From contig CAAGJR010000168.1 of NCBI GenBank assembly GCA_900770265.1, positions 1 to 11,953 on the forward strand: DNA of 11,953 bases, in the 5' to 3' direction. The position numbers and the translations under genes were made by a program. This DNA is from an uncultured Acidaminococcus sp. Lineage in GTDB: Bacteria > Bacillota > Negativicutes > Acidaminococcales > Acidaminococcaceae. The notes beneath the pieces are model-generated. The model did no database searches and was not told the origin of the DNA. It was given only the letters and a program-made list of their open reading frames with translations. How positions within the stretch are numbered: position 1 is the stretch's first letter; every line of letters starts with the position of its first letter. Below are positions 1 to 6,513 of this stretch, in pieces.

Positions 1-21
1 CTACCATTGAACTATACTCCT
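1..21 (-). tRNA. partial tRNA, probably tRNA-Trp (5' end only)
   Basis: Only the 5' part lies in the window: acceptor strand AGGAGTA, then TA at positions 8-9, a GTTC D-stem and an AATGGTAG D-loop. It starts one base after the CCA of the preceding tRNA-Gly. An acceptor beginning AGG followed by TAGTTCAATGGTAG is typical of bacterial tRNA-Trp, but the anticodon is outside the window, so the identity is inferred. Starting one base later (position 20) would misplace the conserved U8, which is why 21 was chosen. Confidence 0.6.
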
Positions 22-22
22 A

Positions 23-97
23 TGGAGCGGAAAACGAGATTCGAACTCGCGACCCCCACCTTGGCAAGGTGATGCTCTACCACTGAGCTACTTCCGC
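23..97 (-). tRNA. tRNA-Gly (GCC)
   Basis: Full cloverleaf on the minus strand: acceptor GCGGAAG pairs with TTTCCGC (one G-U at the base). The anticodon arm TCACC/GGTGG closes loop TTGCCAA with anticodon GCC. The T-arm is GCGAG/CTCGT with loop TTCGAAT. The discriminator is T and CCA is encoded. It is the third member of the cluster, between tRNA-Phe and the partial tRNA. Confidence 0.97.
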
Positions 98-106
98 ATG
101 AAGAAA

Positions 107-182
107 TGGTGCCTCAGCGCAGAATCGAACTGCGGACACAAGGATTTTCAGTCCTTTGCTCTACCAACTGAGCTACCGAGGC
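107..182 (-). tRNA. tRNA-Phe (GAA)
   Basis: Cloverleaf on the minus strand: acceptor GCCTCGG with CTGAGGC, anticodon stem AAGGA/TCCTT, loop CTGAAAA with anticodon GAA, T-arm CGCAG/CTGCG with loop TTCGATT, discriminator A and encoded CCA. It lies nine bases upstream of tRNA-Gly and two bases downstream of tRNA-Asp in one transcription unit. Confidence 0.97.
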
Positions 183-184
183 GT

Positions 185-261
185 TGGCGACCCAGGACGG
201 ACTCGAACCGACGATCTCCGCCGTGACAGGGCGGCATTCTAACCAACTGAACTACTGGGCC
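185..261 (-). tRNA. tRNA-Asp (GTC)
   Basis: Cloverleaf on the minus strand: acceptor GGCCCAG with CTGGGTC, anticodon stem CCGCC/GGCGG, loop CTGTCAC with anticodon GTC, TTCGAGT T-loop, discriminator G and encoded CCA. It is the first gene of the tRNA cluster, about 27 bases downstream of the predicted transcription start. Confidence 0.97.
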
Positions 262-294
262 GTTGCGGTGTCTTCTTCAAGCACCGACTTTGTT

Positions 295-323
295 AGTATA
301 CGATAAGAGCAAAAAAATGTCAA
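295..323 (-). promoter_or_regulatory. consensus sigma-A promoter of the tRNA cluster
   Basis: On the minus strand, -35 TTGACA (318-323), a 17-base spacer, and -10 TATACT (295-300). The start point would be near 288, giving a leader of about 27 bases before tRNA-Asp. A near-perfect promoter fits stable-RNA transcription. The -35 box and most of the spacer lie inside the inverted repeat at 304-340. Confidence 0.88.
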
Positions 324-340
324 GCATTTTTTTGCTCTTA
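304..340. repeat. perfect 16-bp inverted repeat over the tRNA promoter
   Basis: Arms 304-319 and 325-340 are exact reverse complements (core GAGCAAAAAAATG and its complement) around a 5-base centre, 320-324. The centre and arms contain the -35 hexamer and most of the spacer of the tRNA promoter. The GC core next to the loop is only a few bases, and no free T-tract follows, so it does not look like a normal terminator. An operator or cruciform-forming site is possible; function unknown. Confidence 0.8.
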
Positions 341-460
341 GTGATTAGTGGTTAGTGATTAGTGGTTAAGGTTAGGACTGAGTCTTTTGGTCGACCGACC
401 GTCGGCAGTACGATAGGACGCCGAAGGTAACCAATCACTAGCCACTAGCCACCAGCCACT
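339..460. repeat. imperfect palindromic element built of TAGTGRY heptamers
   Basis: The left arm (339-366) is four tandem heptamers alternating TAGTGAT and TAGTGGT. The right arm (434-460) is four heptamers on the opposite strand (ATCACTA, GCCACTA, GCCACCA, GCCACT). The arms face each other across about 67 bases, and the differences between them are nearly all transitions. The centre (about 385-427) is GC-richer and has GGTCGACC and other short palindromes. No ORF is present. It could be a MITE-like or REP-like intergenic element; a related array is at 7754-7781. Confidence 0.7.
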
Positions 461-461
461 G

Positions 462-490
462 AAAAAGGCTGCTCAAAAGCAGCCCTTTTT
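462..490 (-). terminator. intrinsic terminator of the main operon
   Basis: Starting right after the stop of the last gene, the minus strand carries stem AAGGGCTGCT against AGCAGCC plus flanking A/T, with arms GGCTGCT (467-473) and AGCAGCC (478-484) around a 4-base loop, followed by TTTTTC. The plus strand also ends in a T-run, so it may act in both directions, although no plus-strand gene needs it. Confidence 0.9.
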
Positions 491-1174
491 CTAAATCGTA
501 TGATCCGTGGTGTCCACCCACTTCAGGGTGGGCTCCAGATGTTCCTTCAGCTTCTGTTCCAGCTGTTTCAGGTTCTTGCTGTCGAAATCCATGGAGGCGT
601 GGAATACGGAGTTGATCTTCACTTCTCCGAAGAACTCGTCCCGCAGCCGGTTGTACATGATGATCAGCTGGTCCTTCCGGGCAAAGTTGGAATAGTCGAT
701 CATGATGATGGACCCGTTGATGTGCTCGATGGCATTGGCGGGTTTGATGTACAGCTCGAAAGGGCCGATCTTCTCCGGCAGATTGTTGCCGTAGTCCCAG
801 TTCAGGATGCCCTTCTCGGCCACCATTTCCCCCAGGTTCACCTTCGTGGGATGTTCCATGGCGTCCAGGATGCGGGGCAGGTAATTCTGCACCTTCTGGG
901 CGAAGATATCCTTCTCCTTGTAGATGAACCGGATGTCCCGGTAGGAGTTCATGCCCATGGTGTGGACCAGGATATAGTCGAAGGTCTCGGAGGAATAGGT
1001 GATGTCCAGGCTGGCCCGCAGGGCCGGAGCCTCATACCGGCAGATGGTCAGGATCTGCCCGTCGATGGTCCCCACCCGCTTCTTGGTGAACTGGCCCACC
1101 TGTTCCGGCAGTTGGTCGATGAAGTCCCAGGTCTTCGTCTCTTCCTGGATTTCCGTAATGGATTTGTACCCCAT
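491..1174 (-). CDS. unrecognised 227-residue protein with two internal repeats
   Basis: I do not recognise this family. The predicted soluble protein has no signal peptide, membrane segment or obvious catalytic motif. It contains an internal duplication: WD-x4-LPE-x2-G-x-F at residues 16-29 recurs at 126-139, an offset of exactly 110. Each copy is followed by beta-strand-rich sequence, suggesting two copies of one alpha/beta domain. The C-terminus (about 199-215) is a charged helix. The ATG lies 5 bases after the thyX stop, and an AAGGG ribosome site sits inside the thyX end, so translation is probably coupled. It is the last gene before the operon terminator. Its position after thyX hints at a link to nucleotide metabolism, but this is only context. 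Confidence 0.85.
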   Translation of the reverse strand: MGYKSITEIQEETKTWDFIDQLPEQVGQFTKKRVGTIDGQILTICRYEAPALRASLDITYSSETFDYILVHTMGMNSYRDIRFIYKEKDIFAQKVQNYLPRILDAMEHPTKVNLGEMVAEKGILNWDYGNNLPEKIGPFELYIKPANAIEHINGSIIMIDYSNFARKDQLIIMYNRLRDEFFGEVKINSVFHASMDFDSKNLKQLEQKLKEHLEPTLKWVDTTDHTI

Positions 1175-1179
1175 GGCGG

Positions 1180-1887
1180 TCAGCCCTTCTTGGCTTTTTC
1201 AGCCGCATCCCGGGCCAGCAGTTTTTCCAGCCGGCCGCAGCTCATTTTCCCTTCATGGCAGACCCGGTCGCTTTCGCAGGTGGGACCGGCCTTTTCGAAC
1301 AGGATGGGCGCCACTTCCTTCACCTGGCGCAGCATTTCCCAGGCCAGGGCACGGATTTCCCACTGGGCACGGGCACAGCAGCGCAGCTGGAAGAAGTGCA
1401 GCAGGCTCCGCGCGTTCATGGTGACCACGATCTTCGTTTCCGTGGCGTTGGGCAGGATGTACCGGGCGTCTTCCGCCGGGATCCCCGCTTCCGTCCACTG
1501 GTTGTACAGGTCCTGGATCTTTTCGCACAGTTCGTCGAACTGCTTCTTGCATTCCGGTCTGGCCGCGATGGTGGGCGGCAGGATGGTCTCGAAGTCGTGT
1601 TCCTTTACATACCGCTGGCTCTGCTGGCTGTAGGAGGCGATCCGATGGCGCACCAGCTGGTGGGTCAGCACCCGGGACACGCCCTCGATGGCAAAGGTGA
1701 AGCTCACGTGTTCGAACGTGGACGTATGCCCCATCTGGCCCAGCCGCCGCACCAGGCTGGCCACTTCCTTGTCGCTGAGCTTCGTCTCCAGTTCTTCGGC
1801 CCCGATGGGCGAATAGCAGAGCCGTGCGCTCATGGCCACGGTGCGATCCGGATCCGGGGTATAGCGGATCAGTTTCACATGCATCAT
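1180..1887 (-). CDS. thyX: FAD-dependent thymidylate synthase ThyX
   Basis: Makes dTMP from dUMP using methylenetetrahydrofolate as carbon donor, with FAD and NAD(P)H as reductant; it is unrelated to ThyA. The 235-residue length is typical. The ThyX signature RHR-x2-S-x4-S-x-R is at residues 80-92, and a conserved NARSLLHFFQLR block (158-169) supplies further flavin and substrate contacts. An unusual-looking C-terminal segment has cysteines 204, 210 and 217 before the lysine-rich tail, as well as C170-C171. The ATG overlaps the mrnC stop by four bases (ATGA), a classic coupling arrangement; a second ATG follows immediately, so the protein may start one residue later. Cytosolic. Confidence 0.97.
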   Translation of the reverse strand: MMHVKLIRYTPDPDRTVAMSARLCYSPIGAEELETKLSDKEVASLVRRLGQMGHTSTFEHVSFTFAIEGVSRVLTHQLVRHRIASYSQQSQRYVKEHDFETILPPTIAARPECKKQFDELCEKIQDLYNQWTEAGIPAEDARYILPNATETKIVVTMNARSLLHFFQLRCCARAQWEIRALAWEMLRQVKEVAPILFEKAGPTCESDRVCHEGKMSCGRLEKLLARDAAEKAKKG

Positions 1888-2366
1888 TTCTTCTTGTTCC
1901 TTTCCGCCAGCATGGCCTTCTGAATCAGCACAAAAGAACGGTCCATGAGTTCGTGGAGCCGTTCTTTCTGGTCCATGAGGTACAGATACCCCATGAGTGC
2001 TTCAAAGGCTGTTCCCTGGCGATATTCACGGACACTGGCGCTTTTGGGCACCGTGCTCTTCGTATTCCGTCCCCGGCGGGCGATTTGGCTTTCCTCTTCC
2101 GTCAGTTCCCCTTCCAGGGCGTCCATGGCTTTGGCCTGCATCACCGCAGACACCATCCGGGCGGCCAGATCGTGGAGCACCTGCACATGGCTGCTCACCG
2201 GCAACAGCCGGCGCCGCACATACAGACTGAAAACCGCGTCCCCGATATAAGCCAGTTCCACCGGATGGACCTGTTTGGGATCCTGCACCGGTTTTTCTTC
2301 GATGCAGGAGGCCAGCACATGGTCCAGTAGTCTTTGATATTGTTCAAATCTCACTTTCTCTTCCAC
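1884..2366 (-). CDS. mrnC: Mini-ribonuclease III (MrnC)
   Basis: Small RNase III-type dimeric endonuclease without a double-stranded RNA-binding domain. In Bacillus it matures the ends of 23S rRNA precursors. The RNase III core is visible: ELAYIGDAVFSLYVR (residues 37-51, catalytic acid D43), RRGRN (97-101), and the second acidic helix GTAFEALMGYLYL (118-130, E122). The 160-residue length fits the family. The start codon lies 16 bases inside the 3' end of cysS and the stop overlaps thyX, so it is embedded in a coupled chain. The cysS-mrnC pairing is conserved in Bacillus-type operons and supports the call. Confidence 0.95.
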   Translation of the reverse strand: MEEKVRFEQYQRLLDHVLASCIEEKPVQDPKQVHPVELAYIGDAVFSLYVRRRLLPVSSHVQVLHDLAARMVSAVMQAKAMDALEGELTEEESQIARRGRNTKSTVPKSASVREYRQGTAFEALMGYLYLMDQKERLHELMDRSFVLIQKAMLAERNKKK

Positions 2367-3796
2367 CGTACTCCCTGGGGCGTATCCTCCAGGATGATCC
2401 CCTTGGCTGCCAGTTCGTCCCGGATGGCATCGGCCTTGGCAAAGTCTCTGGCTTTGCGGGCGGCCTGCCGTTCCTCGATCTTGGCTGCGATTTCAGCTTC
2501 TTCGTTGCTGACCGCACCGCCCTGGGCGTTGGCCTGGGGTTCATTCTCCAGGATGCCGATGACCCCGATCATTTCCTTCCAGGCTTTTTCCATCTGTTCC
2601 ACCAGTTTGCCGTCCGGCTTCTTGGCACCGCTCAGGATGGTGTTGTGGTAAACGTTGATTTCCTTGGCCAGGGCAAAGATGTAGCTGATGGCCAGGGACG
2701 TGTTGAAATCGTCGCTCATGGCATCGAAGAAGCCCTTGCGCAGTTCGGCCACCTTGTCCCGCAGGGCCAGGCTGTCGGCGTCCGGACCCACGGTGATCAC
2801 CTGCTGGATCTCCCGCAGGTTGTTCTGGGCCGTACGCAGCCGTTCCAGGCTCCGGCCGGCTTCCGCCAGCCGTTCCTTGCTGAAGTCCAGCGGGCTGCGG
2901 TAATGGGTGTTCAGGATGAAATACCGGATGGTTTCCGGTTCGTATTCCTTCAGCAGGTCATACACCGTCTTGAAGTTGCCCAGGGATTTGGACATCTTCT
3001 CTTCGTTGATGGTGATGAACCCGTTGTGGACCCAGTACCGGACAAAGGGATGGACCCCCGTTGCCCCTTCGCTCTGGGCGATTTCGTTTTCATGGTGCGG
3101 GAAGATCAGGTCACTGCCGCCCCCATGGAAGTCCAGGGTGGGCCCCAGATACTTGGTGCTCATGGTGGAGCATTCGATGTGCCAGCCCGGACGGCCTTTG
3201 CCCCAGGGGCTGTCCCAGGAGGGTTCGCCCGGTTTCGCACTCTTCCACAGGGCGAAATCCATGGGATTCTCTTTCCGTTCGTCCACTTCCACCCGGGCGC
3301 CGGCCATCATGTCTTCCAGCTTGCGGCCGGACAGTTCGCCGTAATGGGAGAATTTCTGTACACGGTAGTACACGTCCCCATCCACCACATAGCCGTAGCC
3401 GTTGTCGATGAGCTGCTGTACCGTATGGATGATGTCGGGGATATGTTCAGAGACCCGGGGATAGATGTGAGCCCGTTTCACATGGAGTTTGTCCATGACT
3501 TCGAAATAGGCCTTGATGTACCGGTTGGCGATCACATCCCAGGTCACCCCTTCCGTATTGGCGGCCTTGATGATCTTGTCGTCCACGTCGGTGAAGTTCT
3601 GCACGTAGGTCACATCGTACCCTTCGTGTTCCAGGAACCGGCGGATGACATCCCACACCACGAAGGGGCGGGCATTGCCGATATGGGGATGGTTGTAGGG
3701 CGTAACGCCGCACACATAGATCCCCACCTTGCCCGGATGGAGAGGAACGAATTCCTCCTTCTGCCGGGTCATATCGTTATATACACGGATGCTCAT
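2351..3796 (-). CDS. cysS: cysteinyl-tRNA synthetase
   Basis: Class I aminoacyl-tRNA synthetase charging tRNA-Cys in the cytosol. HIGH-type motif PHIGN is at residues 37-41 and KMSKS at 267-271. The zinc site that selects cysteine appears complete: C29, C209, H234 and E238, the same numbering as the Escherichia coli enzyme. The C-terminal helical and anticodon-binding region (about 310-481) ends in the usual AKADAIRDELAAKGI block. Length of 481 residues is normal. A Shine-Dalgarno AAAGGAG precedes the ATG, 21 bases after the gltX stop. No T-box leader is present because the gene sits inside an operon. Confidence 0.98.
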   Translation of the reverse strand: MSIRVYNDMTRQKEEFVPLHPGKVGIYVCGVTPYNHPHIGNARPFVVWDVIRRFLEHEGYDVTYVQNFTDVDDKIIKAANTEGVTWDVIANRYIKAYFEVMDKLHVKRAHIYPRVSEHIPDIIHTVQQLIDNGYGYVVDGDVYYRVQKFSHYGELSGRKLEDMMAGARVEVDERKENPMDFALWKSAKPGEPSWDSPWGKGRPGWHIECSTMSTKYLGPTLDFHGGGSDLIFPHHENEIAQSEGATGVHPFVRYWVHNGFITINEEKMSKSLGNFKTVYDLLKEYEPETIRYFILNTHYRSPLDFSKERLAEAGRSLERLRTAQNNLREIQQVITVGPDADSLALRDKVAELRKGFFDAMSDDFNTSLAISYIFALAKEINVYHNTILSGAKKPDGKLVEQMEKAWKEMIGVIGILENEPQANAQGGAVSNEEAEIAAKIEERQAARKARDFAKADAIRDELAAKGIILEDTPQGVRWKRK

Positions 3797-3817
3797 AAAA
3801 AGCTCCTTTCCTTTTTG

Positions 3818-5290
3818 TTACAGGGTGACGCCTGCTTTGGCCAGGCTGCCGCGGATGCGTTTGGCCACCCGTTCCTTACCCATCAGCGGGATCATTTCCG
3901 CCAGTTCCGGACCATGCTGGTTACCGGTCAGGGCAACCCGGACGGGCATGAACACTTTCTTGCCGCCCAGTTTCGTTTCTTTTTGTACGGCCTTGAACAG
4001 GGCCTTGGTGCTGGCATGGTCCAGGGCTTCAGCCGCAGCCAGTTTATCCAGGAACAGGCCCATGACCTGGGGCACCGTTTCTTCCTTCAGGACCGCTTCT
4101 GCTTCCGGCGTTTCGAAATCGAAGTCGTCGGAGAAGTACATGGCCACTTTTTCCGGGATTTCCTTGCCGAATTCAGCCTGTTCCCTGGCAGTCAGCACGA
4201 CCTTCTTCAGCCATTCCAGCTTGTCGCCGGTTTCTTCGCCGGTCATGTAGCCGGCTTCCTTCATGAAGGGCACGGCGAAGTTGAAGTAGTCTTCATCATT
4301 CATCTGGCGCATGTAGTGGGCATTCAGCCAGTTCAGCTTCTTGATGTCGAACACAGCCGGGTTCTTGGCCACATGGTCCATGGAGAAGTTCTGGATCAGT
4401 TCTTCCCGGGAGAAGATTTCCTGGTCACTGGTGGGAGCCCAGCCCAGGAGAGCCAGGAAGTTCACGATGGCATCGGGCAGGTAGCCCATCTGGCGGTACT
4501 GGTCCACGGAAGTGGCGCCGTGCCGTTTGCTCATCTTCTTGTGGTCCGGCCCCAGGATCAGGGAGATATGGCCGAACTTGGGTTTTTCGAAGCCCAGGGC
4601 ATCGTACAGCAGCAGCTGCCGCGGGGTATTGGACAGATGTTCTTCAGCCCGGATGACGCAGTTCACCCCCATGAGGGCGTCGTCGATGACTACGGCATAG
4701 TTGTACGTGGGGATCCCGTCGCTCTTCACGATGACGAAATCGCCGATGCCGTCGGATTCAAAGTGCACATCCCCACGGACCATATCGTGGACCACGATGT
4801 CCTGGCCTTCGGGAACGCGGAACCGGATGGTGGGTTTGCGGCCTTCTGCCTCATAAGCAGCCCGCTGTTCCGGCGTCAGGTTCCGGCATTTGCCCATGTA
4901 CCGGGGCATCTTCCCCTGGGCCGTCAGTTCTTCCCGTTCTTTTTCCAGTTCTTCCGGTGTACAGTAGCAGTAATAGGCTTTGCCTTCTGCCAGCAGCTTG
5001 TCGGTGTATTTCTTGTAGATATCCAGCCGTTCCATCTGGCGGTACGGACCGTTGGGGCCGCCTACGTCCACCCCTTCATCCCAGTCGATGCCCAGCCATT
5101 TCAGGGCTGCTTTGATGTTCTCTTCCCATTCCGGTTTGGAACGGTCCCGGTCGGTATCTTCGATCCGCAGCAGCATGGTGCCATGGTATCTGCGGGCCAG
5201 CAGCCAGTTGAACAGGGCAGACCGGGCGCCCCCGATGTGGAACGGCCCGGTGGGGCTGGGTGCAAAACGTACTTTCAGTTTGTTATCCAT
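3818..5290 (-). CDS. gltX: glutamyl-tRNA synthetase
   Basis: Class I synthetase attaching glutamate to tRNA-Glu, and to tRNA-Gln if the enzyme is of the non-discriminating kind, which cannot be decided here. HIGH motif PTGPFHIGG is at residues 13-21 and KMSKR at 252-256. A zinc-ribbon-like insertion has C108, C110 and C135 with the same C-x-C-x24-C-x spacing as E. coli, but the fourth ligand position is N137 instead of histidine. The 490-residue length is normal, with a helical anticodon-binding C-terminus. Ribosome site GGGAGG precedes the ATG; 22 bases separate it from ispDF. Confidence 0.97.
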   Translation of the reverse strand: MDNKLKVRFAPSPTGPFHIGGARSALFNWLLARRYHGTMLLRIEDTDRDRSKPEWEENIKAALKWLGIDWDEGVDVGGPNGPYRQMERLDIYKKYTDKLLAEGKAYYCYCTPEELEKEREELTAQGKMPRYMGKCRNLTPEQRAAYEAEGRKPTIRFRVPEGQDIVVHDMVRGDVHFESDGIGDFVIVKSDGIPTYNYAVVIDDALMGVNCVIRAEEHLSNTPRQLLLYDALGFEKPKFGHISLILGPDHKKMSKRHGATSVDQYRQMGYLPDAIVNFLALLGWAPTSDQEIFSREELIQNFSMDHVAKNPAVFDIKKLNWLNAHYMRQMNDEDYFNFAVPFMKEAGYMTGEETGDKLEWLKKVVLTAREQAEFGKEIPEKVAMYFSDDFDFETPEAEAVLKEETVPQVMGLFLDKLAAAEALDHASTKALFKAVQKETKLGGKKVFMPVRVALTGNQHGPELAEMIPLMGKERVAKRIRGSLAKAGVTL

Positions 5291-5312
5291 TGTATCTTCC
5301 TCCCAAAGGTTT

Positions 5313-6500
5313 TTATCGTATCAGACTGGCCACCGCTTCTGCCGCGATGCCTTCCCCACGGCCGGTGAAACCCAGTTTCTCCGTGGTGGTGGCCTTCACA
5401 TTCACAGCATCCGCTGCAATCCCCAGGTCCGCCACCAGGTTGTCCTTCATGGCCGGCTCATAAGGGGCCAGTTTCGGCCGCTGGGCAATGATTGTCACAT
5501 CCACGTTGTTCACGTGCCAGCCGGCTGCCCGGAGTTTTTCCAGTACGGCCGCCAGCAGCTTCCGGCTGTCGGCGCCCAGGAACCGGTCGTCCGTATCCGG
5601 GAACAGTTTGCCGATGTCCCCCAGCCCGGCTGCACCCAACAGGGCATCCATCAGGACATGGAGCGCCACATCCGCATCGGAATGGCCATCCAGTCCCTTC
5701 TCATAGGGCACCTTGACCCCGCACAGGATCAGGTCACGTCCTTCCACCAGCCGGTGGACATCATACCCGGAACCGATCCGGAATTCCATAGAGGCAGCCT
5801 CCTTTTCTTCCACCAGGTCCCGGGCCCAGCGCAGGTCTTCCGGGGTGGTGATCTTCTGGTTGTCATAGGAGCCCGGCACCAGCTGCACCGGCATCCCCAT
5901 GGCTTCCGCGATGCTGGCATCATCCGTGACGGCCAGCTTGTGTGCTTTTACGAACGCGCCGTGCTTCTTCAGCTGGGCTGCCGTAAAGATCTGGGGTGTC
6001 TGCACCGCCCACAGTTTGCTGCGGTCCAGGGTGCGTTCCACCTGTCCGGCGGGATTTCCCACCTTAATGGTATCCTTACAGGGTACCGCCGCAATGGCCG
6101 CCCCCGTTTGGCGGGCTGCCTCCCAGACCCGGGTGAACAGCTCCGGGGTGGCAAAGGGACGGGCCCCGTCGTGGATGGCCACCCAGCAGGCTTCTTCCGG
6201 CAGGGCGGCAATGCCCCGCTCCACAGAATCCTGCCGTTCCCGGCCGCCAGTGACCACGTGCCAGCAAAGGAGCGGGAATTCCCGCTCCTGGTACTGCCGC
6301 AGCAACGCTTCCGCTTCCGGCTCTTCTCCGGCCGCCACGACCACCACCACGCCAGCAATGCCCGGGACCTTTGCCACCTGGCTCAGGTTCCGGATCAGGA
6401 TGGGCACGCCACCGATACAGGCATAGTTTTTATTATACCCCAAACCGAGCCGTTTTCCCATACCTGCAGCCGCGATGATGCAAAATAATCGGTCATCCAT
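5313..6500 (-). CDS. ispDF: bifunctional IspD/IspF (MEP pathway)
   Basis: Two non-consecutive enzymes of the methylerythritol phosphate isoprenoid pathway in one chain. The N-terminal IspD part (about 1-233) transfers CMP to MEP: AAAGMGKR nucleotide loop, VAIHDGARP signature (107-115), R160, VQTPQIF (166-172), K216. The C-terminal IspF part (238-395) makes the cyclodiphosphate: metal ligands D247, H249 and H273 (GHSDAD), and TTTEKLGF (371-378). Numbers assume the ATG at 6500, which has AAGGG nine bases upstream. An in-frame ATG at 6509 would add three residues but its SD is too close. Met238 keeps its own Shine-Dalgarno (see 5787-5806). The frame is open throughout. The gene lies just after the PIN/TRAM gene, as ispD does in Bacillus. 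Confidence 0.95.
   Translation of the reverse strand: MDDRLFCIIAAAGMGKRLGLGYNKNYACIGGVPILIRNLSQVAKVPGIAGVVVVVAAGEEPEAEALLRQYQEREFPLLCWHVVTGGRERQDSVERGIAALPEEACWVAIHDGARPFATPELFTRVWEAARQTGAAIAAVPCKDTIKVGNPAGQVERTLDRSKLWAVQTPQIFTAAQLKKHGAFVKAHKLAVTDDASIAEAMGMPVQLVPGSYDNQKITTPEDLRWARDLVEEKEAASMEFRIGSGYDVHRLVEGRDLILCGVKVPYEKGLDGHSDADVALHVLMDALLGAAGLGDIGKLFPDTDDRFLGADSRKLLAAVLEKLRAAGWHVNNVDVTIIAQRPKLAPYEPAMKDNLVADLGIAADAVNVKATTTEKLGFTGRGEGIAAEAVASLIR
5787..5806 (-). promoter_or_regulatory. internal ribosome binding site and ATG for IspF inside ispDF
   Basis: AAAAGGAGG (5798-5806) stands eight bases before an in-frame ATG (5787-5789) that encodes the first residue of the IspF domain (MEFRIGSGYDVH). 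The spacing and strength equal those of the real gene starts in this operon. It is either a relic of a formerly separate ispF or a working internal start giving free IspF. Confidence 0.6.
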
Positions 6501-6513
6501 TGGCAACATCCCT

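Noticed and set aside
304..340. Intrinsic terminator upstream of the tRNA genes
   Set aside because: The stem is mostly A-T with only a three-base core at the loop, and no unpaired T-run follows it on the minus strand. It overlaps a near-perfect promoter.
339..460. CRISPR-like array
   Set aside because: The units are 7 bases in direct tandem with no spacers between them, and no cas gene is present.
3797..3817. T-box leader for cysS or gltX
   Set aside because: The gaps before both genes are only about 21-22 bases, too short for a T-box; both depend on the upstream operon promoter.
2645..5368. A 907-codon open frame on the plus strand
   Set aside because: It is antisense to cysS and gltX, both certain from motifs. 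Its translation is low-complexity in character (rich in His, Phe, Gly, Val, Pro), as expected from the complement of strongly GC-biased third codon positions.
5313..6500. ispD and ispF as separate genes split by a frameshift or sequencing error
   Set aside because: The frame is continuous with no stop between the domains, and linker residues join them smoothly. The buried SD-ATG is reported as a finding instead.
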